Shown: piece after piece, positions 54,722 through 62,598 of the stretch
Layout: each line of letters opens with the position of its first letter
Position numbering within the stretch: position 1 is the first letter of the stretch
Assembly (NCBI RefSeq): GCF_006442205.1
Contig: NZ_VFVR01000002.1
Coordinates: forward strand, 558,001-622,000
Source: Mesorhizobium sp. B2-3-12
GTDB lineage: Bacteria; Pseudomonadota; Alphaproteobacteria; Rhizobiales; Rhizobiaceae
Direction: 5' to 3'
DNA: 64,000 nucleotides
Notes under the pieces: generated by a model
Database searches by the model: none
Told to the model about the DNA's origin: nothing
Seen by the model: only the letters and a program-made list of their open reading frames with translations
Position numbers and translations under genes: made by a program

Positions 54722-55473
54722 CGGGCGAGCCCTCCGGCGGCTGTGGGATTGGTGCCGCGCAGCCAGCGCACCATGGCGAAGGATGCCAGCGCGACGATGG
54801 CGAAGATGGCGAGCAGAGCAAGATCGTCGCCAGGCCAGTCGGCGCCGATGCCTTCGCCGGTCCAGAAGATGCCGAAGCTGGTCAGCATCAGCCCGACCAC
54901 GAATTTGAGGGCGTTTTCCGGCACGCGCGCCAGCGGCCGGTGGACAGCGAGGCCAACAAGCATCACCAGGACGAAGGCGGCCAGCGCGCCCATGCCGGCG
55001 TAAAATGTCTGTCCATGCGCGGCGCCGACGGCGATGACGATGAACACCACCTCCACACCCTCGAGCAGCACCGCCTTGAACGAGGCCAGCCCGGCGAGGT
55101 AGTCGGCGCGGCGGTCGTTGGCCTGCCGGTTCAGGGCGGCGGTTTCCTTGGCGAAGGCCGCCTCTTCGTCATGCAGGGCGATGACGCCGACGCTGCGCAG
55201 AATGGCTTTCCGCAGCCAGCGCATGCCGAACAGGATCAGCAGCACCCCGACGACGAACTGCAACGTGGTGATCGGGACAAGCGCCAGCAGCGGCCCGAAC
55301 GCCAGCACCAGGGCCGCCAGGACCGCCAGCGCCAGCGCGGCGCCCGTCAGTGCCGGACGCCAGCTGCGTGTCACGCCGACCGCGAGCACGATGGTGAAAG
55401 CTTCGACGACCTCGACCAGGGAGGCGAGAAATGCCGCCGTGACTGTCGAGAGGATGGGTGTCAGTGTCTGCAT
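54718..55473 (-). CDS. Multi-pass membrane protein with duplicated Glu motif (COG4280-like)
   Basis: A 251-residue membrane protein with about six or seven helices. Two similar segments are visible: SLVEVVEAFTIVLAVG (residues about 18-33) and AVLLEGVEVVFIVIAVG (about 140-156). They recall the REGLE-type helices of FTR1 iron permeases, so an internal duplication and cation transport are possible; that is inference. The start MQTLTPILSTV at 55473 gives the best first helix. It is followed by the 71-residue membrane protein gene. Confidence 0.75.
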   Translation of the reverse strand: MQTLTPILSTVTAAFLASLVEVVEAFTIVLAVGVTRSWRPALTGAALALAVLAALVLAFGPLLALVPITTLQFVVGVLLILFGMRWLRKAILRSVGVIALHDEEAAFAKETAALNRQANDRRADYLAGLASFKAVLLEGVEVVFIVIAVGAAHGQTFYAGMGALAAFVLVMLVGLAVHRPLARVPENALKFVVGLMLTSFGIFWTGEGIGADWPGDDLALLAIFAIVALASFAMVRWLRGTNPTAAGGLAR

Positions 55474-55598
55474 GAAACTTCCTGTCTGGCTCGACCTCAT
55501 TTCGAGGTCGCGGATCGTAATCCAGAATCACCCTGTGCGGCCAGCAGCCCGGAGCGTTTCGAGCGACAGCGCAAGCAGGCGAGTGAAACAGGCCCGGA

Positions 55599-56228
55599 TC
55601 AGATCAGGCCAGACATATCGGAGAAGGCCATAGCCTTGCGCAGCACTTCGGCGAAGCGCTCGCCGGCCACCTCGCGCGGGCCGCTGTTGTCGATCGACGT
55701 CACGCCAGGACCGGACAAGGTCACATTGGCGCCGCGCGCCAGGCGGGCCAGCACTTCGCCGCGCGACTCGCGGCCGCGCATGGCCAACCGCTCGGCCAGC
55801 ACCTCGGGCGAGGCGGTGATCTCGACAATCGCCAGATTGGCATAGCGTTCGCGCAAGGTGGGGATGATCGCGCGCGACACGTTGGCGACGGCCACGTGGC
55901 CATTGGAAACAGACCAGTCGACATCGGCGGGCAGGCCATAGCGCAGGCCATGCGCTTCCCAGGACACGGCGAAGGCGCCGTCGGCCTCGGCCTCGGCGAA
56001 GGCGGCGTCGGCCAGCGTGTCGTGGTCCTCGCTCGCCGCGTCGCTCGGCCTGGTGATGACGCGGCGCACGAACTCCAGCTGCGTCTCATCGGCGAAAAGC
56101 GCCTTGGCGTAGCCGATCACCGTGTCCTTGCCGGCACCGCTGGGTCCGACGACGGCGACGAAGACGCCGTGACGGATCGGAAAGGTCTCGGCGGACAGTT
56201 CGCGTTCGATCAAGGCCGACACCATCAT
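55599..56228 (-). CDS. phnN: Ribose 1,5-bisphosphate phosphokinase PhnN
   Basis: A 209-residue P-loop kinase like guanylate kinase. Walker A is VGPSGAGKDT (the Asp after Lys is typical for PhnN), and RRVITRP and YGLPADV are family motifs. It makes PRPP from ribose 1,5-bisphosphate in phosphonate breakdown. Its start overlaps the phnM stop (ATGA), so the two are coupled. The core C-P lyase genes are not within the window. Confidence 0.92.
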   Translation of the reverse strand: MMVSALIERELSAETFPIRHGVFVAVVGPSGAGKDTVIGYAKALFADETQLEFVRRVITRPSDAASEDHDTLADAAFAEAEADGAFAVSWEAHGLRYGLPADVDWSVSNGHVAVANVSRAIIPTLRERYANLAIVEITASPEVLAERLAMRGRESRGEVLARLARGANVTLSGPGVTSIDNSGPREVAGERFAEVLRKAMAFSDMSGLI

Positions 56229-57364
56229 GCCACCCGGCGTCCCTGCCGCCAGACGGTGCGCACGACCGGAACGTGATCGTCGACGCGCACCCGCACCAGA
56301 TCGGCGCGACGGCCCTGCTCGATGACGCCGCGATCGTCGAGGCCGACGGCTTGCGCCGGGTTCTTCGACACCATGGCGACGGCCTGCGGCAGCGAAATGC
56401 CCTCGACCATGTCGCCGAGGAAGAAGGCCGACTGGATCAGGCTGAAGGGGATGTAGTCGGACGACAGGATGTCGAGCAGGCCGTCGCTGGCCAAGGTGCG
56501 GGCCGAAACATTGCCGGAATGCGAGGCGCCGCGCATGACATTGGGCGCGCCCATCAGCACGCCGAGCCCGGCGGCCTTCGAGGCCCGCGCCGCTTCCTCG
56601 GTGGTGGGGAACTCGGCGACCCGTACGCCCTGCTCGATGGCCTCGTCGACATGAGCCGACGTGGCGTCGTCATGGCTGGCGAGCACGATGCCGCGCTCCT
56701 GGCAGGCGGCGGCGATGAAGACGCGGTTCGGTCCTGAATTGCGTGCCGATTCGCCCATCCGCTTCTCGCAGAATTTCTTGAAATCCTGATCCGAGAGCTT
56801 CAACTTGCGCTGGTAGTAGTAGGCATAGGTTTCCAGATTGACGAACTGGCGCTGGCCCGGCGCATGGTCCATCAGCGACGCCAGTTTCACCCTGTCGTCG
56901 GTCTCGAAATTAGCGAAGGCTCTCAGGCAATCCGGTGCCGAGACCTCGCAGCGCAGATGGATGAAATGGTCGGCCCGCAGCCGATCCTGCTGGACACTGT
57001 CCTCGATCGCGTCGGCGAGCTTGCGGATGTCGTCCGAAGTGAGGTCGGCGTCCTCGTCCATGCCGACGCGGAGCGCATCGAGCACCGTGGTGATGCCGGC
57101 GGTCGCCACCTGCGCGTCATGAGCAAGCACCGCGGCGATCGGATTCCAGCGCACCTTCGGCCGTGGCGCGTAGTGGCCCTCGAGATGGTCGGTGTGGAGC
57201 TCGACCAGCCCTGGAATGATGAAGTCGCCACCCATGTCCTCGCCGGCCCGGGTAGCACCGGCATCGATGCCGTCGATAAGGCCGTCACGCAGCACCAGCG
57301 ACCCTTCGACGATCTCGTCGGCAAGAACGATGCGGGCGTTGGAAAGAACGGTCTCGGCGGTCAT
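56225..57364 (-). CDS. phnM: Alpha-D-ribose 1-methylphosphonate 5-triphosphate diphosphatase
   Basis: A 379-residue amidohydrolase-superfamily enzyme that removes diphosphate from the ribose methylphosphonate intermediate of the C-P lyase pathway. PGLVELHTDHLEGHYAPRP carries the metal-binding His and PhnM signature. Also present are HFIHLRCEVSAPD, VLASHDDATSAHV with His and Asp ligands, and GAPNVMRGASHSGNVSA. The start is ATG 57364 (MTAETVLSNARIVL). It overlaps phnN and follows the DUF1045 gene, a usual phosphonate arrangement. Confidence 0.95.
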   Translation of the reverse strand: MTAETVLSNARIVLADEIVEGSLVLRDGLIDGIDAGATRAGEDMGGDFIIPGLVELHTDHLEGHYAPRPKVRWNPIAAVLAHDAQVATAGITTVLDALRVGMDEDADLTSDDIRKLADAIEDSVQQDRLRADHFIHLRCEVSAPDCLRAFANFETDDRVKLASLMDHAPGQRQFVNLETYAYYYQRKLKLSDQDFKKFCEKRMGESARNSGPNRVFIAAACQERGIVLASHDDATSAHVDEAIEQGVRVAEFPTTEEAARASKAAGLGVLMGAPNVMRGASHSGNVSARTLASDGLLDILSSDYIPFSLIQSAFFLGDMVEGISLPQAVAMVSKNPAQAVGLDDRGVIEQGRRADLVRVRVDDHVPVVRTVWRQGRRVA

Positions 57365-57399
57365 TGCGGGTAGTCCCTGGTTGTTGCAGTCGGGTTGGT

Positions 57400-58107
57400 T
57401 CAGGCGATTTTTCGGGCCGGGCGGCGTCCAAGCGCGTGCTGGGAAAGCACCATGAACGGCGCACCGGGTTCCGGTTCGACAAACAATGTCAGCGCATCCA
57501 CCAGCACGGGCTGCCTCAAGACGTCGGCGAAAAGGCCATCGATCGCCGCGCGCAGACGCGGACTTTCCTGCGGCCCGGCCCGGCCCGAGAGGGTCATGTG
57601 GAAGCGGAAGGTCTCGAAGACATAGGGATAGCCCCACTGGCAGAGATTGCGGAACTCGGCCGGCTTCAGCGAATCCGGGCTGCGCCGCTCGATCTCGGCC
57701 TCGGACAGCGGCGCGCGAAACCGGTCGAAATCGCGCACGACATCGTCGGCGAAGCGGTTGAGAGGAGGCAGCGGCCCCTCCGGCACCAGCGCGAAGAAGC
57801 TGTCGATCTGGCTGACGACCAGGCGCGGGATCGTCACGACAGGCGTCGCCTCGGCAAAATGATCGAGCGCCGCGCGCAGCGAGGTTTCTGTCTCGTTGGC
57901 GGCCAGATGGAAGGGCGCTTTCAGCGTCGCGTGGAAGCCGTAGCGGCGCGCCGAGGCGGTGTGGAAGGCCACTTCCGCCGCCGACAAGTCGGCCACCGCC
58001 TCAACCGGCCTGGTCGCGGCACCGAACGGGTCGCGGCCGAGCCAGTTGGCGGCGATACGCGCCAGCGGCTCATCCTGCCTGGGGGTGAAATAGATAGCAT
58101 AACGCAT
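57400..58107 (-). CDS. DUF1045 protein of phosphonate metabolism (2H phosphoesterase fold)
   Basis: A 235-residue protein of the DUF1045 family, commonly found with phn genes. It has the two HxT motifs of the 2H phosphoesterase superfamily: YGFHATLKAPF and FRFHMTLSGR. It starts MRYAIYFTPRQDEPLA at 58107. It lies 35 bp before phnM on the same strand, so it forms one unit with phnM and phnN. A phosphoesterase step in C-P lyase metabolism, perhaps on a cyclic phosphate, is plausible. Confidence 0.92.
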   Translation of the reverse strand: MRYAIYFTPRQDEPLARIAANWLGRDPFGAATRPVEAVADLSAAEVAFHTASARRYGFHATLKAPFHLAANETETSLRAALDHFAEATPVVTIPRLVVSQIDSFFALVPEGPLPPLNRFADDVVRDFDRFRAPLSEAEIERRSPDSLKPAEFRNLCQWGYPYVFETFRFHMTLSGRAGPQESPRLRAAIDGLFADVLRQPVLVDALTLFVEPEPGAPFMVLSQHALGRRPARKIA

Positions 58108-58260
58108 GGGACGTCCTCGTCAGAAACGTTGCCATAGGTGATTTCCATGACGAATTGACGAAGCTTTGACGGGTTTTCGAAGGCAAATCGACCCTCGGGG
58201 TCCTTAGCCGACGATTTTTTCCAAACTGGACCAACAGGTTCCGCCCGAAGCGCGGACCGG

Positions 58261-59073
58261 TCAGGCCTTCATCAACCATTCGTGCTCGGGCGCGTTGTGG
58301 AATTTCCACGTCCGCTTCGGTCCGGCCATGACGTTGAGATAATAGAGGTCGTAGCCATGGCAGGCGGCACAGGGGTGATAGCCCCTGGGCACCAGCACGA
58401 CATCGCCGTCCTCGATCGCCATGGCCTCATCCAGGGCGCGATGGCCATTCTTGCCGGCGTCGGTGTAAACGCGCTGGAAGGCAAAGCCCTGCGGCGGGTT
58501 GAGGCGGTGGTAGTAGGTTTCCTCGAGATAGGATTCGGCGGGCAGATTGTCCTGGTCGTGCTTGTGCGGCGGGTAGCTCGACGTGTGGCCGCCGGGCGTG
58601 ATGACCTCGACCACCAGCAGCGAGTCGGCCGGCTGGCCCTCAGGCAGAATGTTGGTGACGTAGCGCGTGTTGGTGCCCTTGCCGCGCACCTCCTGGCCGA
58701 GATCGTCCGGTCCGATCACCCGGACCGGCAGCCCGCCGCCAAGGCCGGGCGCCGAGCACACAGCCAGTTCCAGTTCGGTATCGGCCGTCACCGACCAGTC
58801 CGAGCCCTGCGGCACGTAGACCGACCACGGCTTGCCCTCGAAAGGCGACATGCGCTCGCCGAGCAGGCCGAGATCGGTGCCGCCGGCTGTTGCCGTACCC
58901 TTGCCGGTCACGAAGACCAGGCAGACTTCGCGGTCGTCCGACCGTCCCGAGGCGCTTTCGCCCGGCTTCAGCCGATGCAGATCGAAACCGACATAGGTCC
59001 AGCCAGCGCTTTGCGGCGTGACATGCGCGACGCGGCCATTGCCCTTGTCGGCCTTGACGAGCAGTTTCGACAT
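58261..59073 (-). CDS. iolB: 5-deoxy-glucuronate isomerase
   Basis: A 270-residue cupin enzyme of myo-inositol degradation that isomerises 5-deoxy-glucuronate to 2-deoxy-5-keto-gluconate. Conserved parts are GHTSSYPPHKHDQDN with the metal His residues, LEETYYHRLNPPQGFAFQRVY and VPRGYHPCAACHGYDLYYLN. The start MSKLLVKADKGNG at 59073 has AGGAG upstream. It is on the same strand as iolE, iolD and iolC, with a repeat element and a small membrane protein gene in between. Confidence 0.95.
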   Translation of the reverse strand: MSKLLVKADKGNGRVAHVTPQSAGWTYVGFDLHRLKPGESASGRSDDREVCLVFVTGKGTATAGGTDLGLLGERMSPFEGKPWSVYVPQGSDWSVTADTELELAVCSAPGLGGGLPVRVIGPDDLGQEVRGKGTNTRYVTNILPEGQPADSLLVVEVITPGGHTSSYPPHKHDQDNLPAESYLEETYYHRLNPPQGFAFQRVYTDAGKNGHRALDEAMAIEDGDVVLVPRGYHPCAACHGYDLYYLNVMAGPKRTWKFHNAPEHEWLMKA

Positions 59074-59184
59074 TGTTGTTTCTCCTCTTGGATTGGAACT
59101 GGCAGGTTGCAGCCATGCCGGCGCTTTCACCGGTTGTTCAAAAGAAGCGTCGCAGACGCCTCGGATTGGCCGAGGCCCTCCCAA

Positions 59185-59373
59185 CTTCGTCATCCTAGGG
59201 CGAAGCAGGAGCGAAGCTCCGTCGCGGAGACCCTAGGATCCATTCCGTGACCTCGGTCGAAGGGCGCAAGCAGAGCGAGATTCTGCACCGTCGCAACACT
59301 TCCATTTCACGGCATGGATCCTAGGGTCTGCGCCGCGTCGCTACGCTCCTTGCTCCGCCCTAGGATGACGAAG
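59185..59373. repeat. 189-bp intergenic inverted-repeat element, copy B
   Basis: The second copy of the element at 36628. The ends CTTCGTCATCCTAGGGCG and CGCCCTAGGATGACGAAG are perfect inverted repeats. The inner arms CCCTAGGATCCATTCCGTGA and CACGGCATGGATCCTAGGG match copy A; the centre differs more. It occupies half of the 374-bp gap between iolB and the small membrane protein gene. The rest of that gap shows no gene. Confidence 0.88.
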
Positions 59374-59447
59374 CGGGGAGCGTTTTGGCCAATCACCAAC
59401 GTATGCGATCCGTTGCGCAGGTATCCAATCCACTGGAACCTCTTCCA

Positions 59448-59681
59448 TCATTCCTTCGGTTCGACGCCGACCGTGGGTTCCTCAGGCGTCGCCTTCGCCT
59501 CCTCCACGGGCCTATACAGATAAAAAAACTGCCAGACGGCATATCCGGCGAAGCCAAGCGCGATCACGCCCCAGAACGGCGTGCCGGACGCGAACTCGAT
59601 GATCGACCAGATGACGCAGACCGCGACGACGGCGATGCGCCGCCACAGCGGCCGGAAGAACGGGTGTTCATAATCTTTCAT
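59448..59681 (-). CDS. Small inner-membrane protein within the iol region
   Basis: A 77-residue protein with two hydrophobic helices (RIAVVAVCVIWSIIEFA and FWGVIALGFAGYAVWQFFYLY), starting MKDYEHPFFRPLW and ending in a charged, Glu-rich tail (EEAKATPEEPTVGVEPKE). Such short membrane proteins are common in rhizobia; the function is unknown. It is on the same strand as iolE but a 64-bp gap and a repeat nearby make operon membership unclear. Confidence 0.78.
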   Translation of the reverse strand: MKDYEHPFFRPLWRRIAVVAVCVIWSIIEFASGTPFWGVIALGFAGYAVWQFFYLYRPVEEAKATPEEPTVGVEPKE

Positions 59682-59745
59682 CGCGCCATCCGAGAGTTGC
59701 TGAACCAGTTCTCAGATAAGCCACCCGTGGCGACCAATCCAGCCT

Positions 59746-60663
59746 TCAGGCATTCGGGAAGCCCTGCGTTTCGACGGTGTAGCCGGCAGCCGTCATCACC
59801 CGCATCAGTTCCTTGTGGCCGACCTGCGCCATCTTGAGCGGCGGGTTCTTCCTGGGATCCTGTTCGGCCTCGACCACGAACCAGCCTTCATAGCCATGGT
59901 CGGCGAAGCGCTGCACGATGGCGCCGAAATCGAGCGAACCGTCGCCCGGCACGGTGAAGGCGCCGAGCGCCACGGCGTCGAGAAAGGACTGCTTCGTACG
60001 ATCAAGCCCGTCGATCACATCCATGCGCACGTCCTTTACATGGACGTGGCTGATGCGCTTGTGATGATTGTCGATGGCGCGCAGCACATCGCCGCCGGCA
60101 AAGGCCAGGTGTCCGGCATCGAGCAGCAGCGGAATGCCTTCGCCGGAAAGGCGCATGAAGGCGTCGAGTTCTGGCTCGGTCTCGACCACCGCCGCCATGT
60201 GGTGGTGATAGGACAGCGGCATGCCTTGCCCGGCGCACCATTCGCCGAATTCCGTCAGGCGCTTCGCGTAGGCCTTCATCTCGTCGCCCGACAGCTTCGG
60301 CTTGGTGGCGAGCGGCTTGGAGCGGTCGCCCTGGATCGAGCGGCCGACCTCGCCATAGACGATGCAAGGTGCGTCGACCGCCTTGAACAGGTCGATCATC
60401 GGCTGGATGCGATCCTTGTTGGCGGCCATCTCCTCGTCGACCAGCGTGCCGGAAAACCAGCCGCCGCATAGGGTCACGTCGGCGGCCTTCAGGATCGGCA
60501 GCATCACCTTTGGGTCGTTGGGAAAGCGCCGGCCCATTTCCATGCCGGTGAAGCCGGCCGAGCGCGACTGGCGCAGGCACTCTTCCAGCGACACGTCATC
60601 GCTCAGTTCGGCAAGATCGTCGTTCCACCACGCGATGGGGGACATGCCCAGTTTGGCTTTCAA
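59746..60663 (-). CDS. iolE: myo-Inosose-2 dehydratase
   Basis: A 305-residue TIM-barrel enzyme that dehydrates 2-keto-myo-inositol. Conserved parts are GMSPIAWWNDDLAELSDD at the start, LSYHHHMAAVVETEPELD, LLLDAGHLAFAGGD and HVHVKDVR with metal ligands, and GWFVVEAEQDP. The start is TTG at 60663, with CCGGAG 7 bp upstream; an ATG at 60645 would cut six conserved residues. It follows iolD with a 47-bp gap. Confidence 0.95.
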   Translation of the reverse strand: MKAKLGMSPIAWWNDDLAELSDDVSLEECLRQSRSAGFTGMEMGRRFPNDPKVMLPILKAADVTLCGGWFSGTLVDEEMAANKDRIQPMIDLFKAVDAPCIVYGEVGRSIQGDRSKPLATKPKLSGDEMKAYAKRLTEFGEWCAGQGMPLSYHHHMAAVVETEPELDAFMRLSGEGIPLLLDAGHLAFAGGDVLRAIDNHHKRISHVHVKDVRMDVIDGLDRTKQSFLDAVALGAFTVPGDGSLDFGAIVQRFADHGYEGWFVVEAEQDPRKNPPLKMAQVGHKELMRVMTAAGYTVETQGFPNA

Positions 60664-60710
60664 GTCGTCACTCCGGTTTAGAACTGCTTGTTACCGTTGG
60701 CGCCGCAACG

Positions 60711-62561
60711 TCAATCGCCGACGCTCTGCATTTGCCGCTTCTCGTCATAGGCCTTGCGCGCCGCGTTCACTTGGCTGCGCGCCGATACCTCGGGCACCGC
60801 CACGTCCCACCAATGGCCGCCGGCATCGGTGGAAACCAGCGGATCGGTGTCGATGACCAGCACTGTGGTGCGGTCGTTCTTTTTCGCCTGAGCCAGCGCT
60901 GTCTCCAGTCCGGCGATCGACGAAACCTTTTCGGATATCGCGCCCATGCTGGCGGCATGGGCGGCAAAGTCGACATCGGGCAGGATCTCGTGGCGCGAGT
61001 CCTTCAGGAGGTTGTTGAAGTTGGCACCGCCGGTCGCCATCTGCAGCCGGTTGATGCAGCCATAACCCCTGTTGTCGAGCAGCACGATGGTCAGTTTCAA
61101 ACCGAGCATCACCGAGGTGGCGATCTCGGAATTCAGCATCAGGTAGGAGCCGTCGCCGATCATGACGACGACCTCCTCGCCGGGCTTGGCCATCTTGGTG
61201 CCGAGCCCGCCGGCGATTTCGTACCCCATGGTCGAGAAGCCGTATTCGGCATGGTAGGAGCCGGGCGCGCCCGCTTGCCAAAGCTTGTGCAATTCGCCGG
61301 GCAGGCCGCCGGCGGCATGCAGCAGCGTCACGCCTGATCCCATGGCGCGCTGCACGGCGCCAATCACCTGCGCGTCGGAGGGGAAAGCGGCGTTGGTCGA
61401 TGCCGTCACCTTGGCGGCATCGGCCTGCCAGGCCGTCTTGCCGGTGGCCGCATTGTCGGTCCAGGCGGCAGGCGCCTTCCAGCCTTGCAGCGCGGCGCCG
61501 AGTTCGGCGAGCCCTTCCGCCGCGTCCGCGACCAGCGGCAGCGCCCGATGCTTGCCGGCATCGAAAGGCTGAACGTTGAGCCCGATGATGGTCTTGCCGG
61601 AATTCTTGAACAGCGCCCACGAGCCGGTGGTGAAATCCTGCAGGCGCGTGCCGATGGCGAGCACGACGTCGGCCTCTTCCGCCAGCCGGTTGGCGGCCGA
61701 GGTGCCGGTGACGCCGACCGCCGCCATGTTGAGCTTGTGATCGTCCGGCAGCGAGGACTTGCCGCCTTGCGTCTCGCAAACCGGAATGCCAGCGCCTTCG
61801 GCGAATTTCGCCAGTTCGTCGGAAGCCCGCGAATAGAGAACGCCGCCGCCTGCGATGATCAGCGGCTTCCTGGCGCCCTTGAGTGCGGCGACGGCCGCCG
61901 CCAGTTCGCCACGGTCGGGACGCGGCCGGCGCTGGTGCCAGACCCACTCGGCAAAGAAGCTCTCGGGATAGTCATAGGCTTCGGCCTGCACGTCCTGGCA
62001 GAGCGACAGCGTCACCGGGCCGCAATCGGCCGGATCGGTCAGCACCTGCATGGCGCGGCCGAGCGCCGGGATGATCTGCTCCGGCCGGGTGATGCGGTCG
62101 AAATAGCGCGACACCGGGCGGAAACAGTCGTTGACCGTCGCCGTGCCGTCGGAAAAATCCTCGGCCTGCTGCAGCACCGGATCGGGGATCCGGTTGGCGA
62201 AAACGTCGCCCGGCAAAAACAGGATGGGCAACCTGTTTACATGGGCAAGGGCCGCCGCTGTCACCATGTTCAGCGCGCCCGGGCCGATAGACGAGGTCGC
62301 GGCCATGAAGCGGCGGCGGAAATTGGCCTTGCCATAAGCGATCGCCGCATGCGCCATCGCCTGCTCGTTGTGGGCGCGGAAGGTCGGCAGCTCATCGCGC
62401 ACCTGGTAAAGCGCCTCGCCGATGCCGGCGACATTGCCATGGCCGAAGATAGCCCAGACGCCGCCGAAGATCGGCACCTTGGCGCCGTCGATCTCGGTCA
62501 TCTGGCGGGACAGGAAGCGGGTCAGCGCCTGCGCCATCGTCAGGCGGATTGTCTTGCTCAT
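60711..62561 (-). CDS. iolD: 3D-(3,5/4)-trihydroxycyclohexane-1,2-dione hydrolase
   Basis: A 616-residue thiamine diphosphate enzyme that opens the inositol ring after IolE. Conserved parts are FGHGNVAGIGEALY and NEQAMAHAAIAYGKANFRR (with the catalytic Glu), TSSIGPGALNMVTAAALAHVNRLPIL, the TPP/Mg motif IGDGSYLMLNSEIATSV, and LDNRGYGCINRLQMATGG. The start MSKTIRLTMAQAL at 62561 is the family start. It lies 37 bp after iolC. Confidence 0.97.
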   Translation of the reverse strand: MSKTIRLTMAQALTRFLSRQMTEIDGAKVPIFGGVWAIFGHGNVAGIGEALYQVRDELPTFRAHNEQAMAHAAIAYGKANFRRRFMAATSSIGPGALNMVTAAALAHVNRLPILFLPGDVFANRIPDPVLQQAEDFSDGTATVNDCFRPVSRYFDRITRPEQIIPALGRAMQVLTDPADCGPVTLSLCQDVQAEAYDYPESFFAEWVWHQRRPRPDRGELAAAVAALKGARKPLIIAGGGVLYSRASDELAKFAEGAGIPVCETQGGKSSLPDDHKLNMAAVGVTGTSAANRLAEEADVVLAIGTRLQDFTTGSWALFKNSGKTIIGLNVQPFDAGKHRALPLVADAAEGLAELGAALQGWKAPAAWTDNAATGKTAWQADAAKVTASTNAAFPSDAQVIGAVQRAMGSGVTLLHAAGGLPGELHKLWQAGAPGSYHAEYGFSTMGYEIAGGLGTKMAKPGEEVVVMIGDGSYLMLNSEIATSVMLGLKLTIVLLDNRGYGCINRLQMATGGANFNNLLKDSRHEILPDVDFAAHAASMGAISEKVSSIAGLETALAQAKKNDRTTVLVIDTDPLVSTDAGGHWWDVAVPEVSARSQVNAARKAYDEKRQMQSVGD

Positions 62562-62598
62562 GGTTGTTTTCCTCCGCAGTCCCTGTGTCGCGGCCTTC

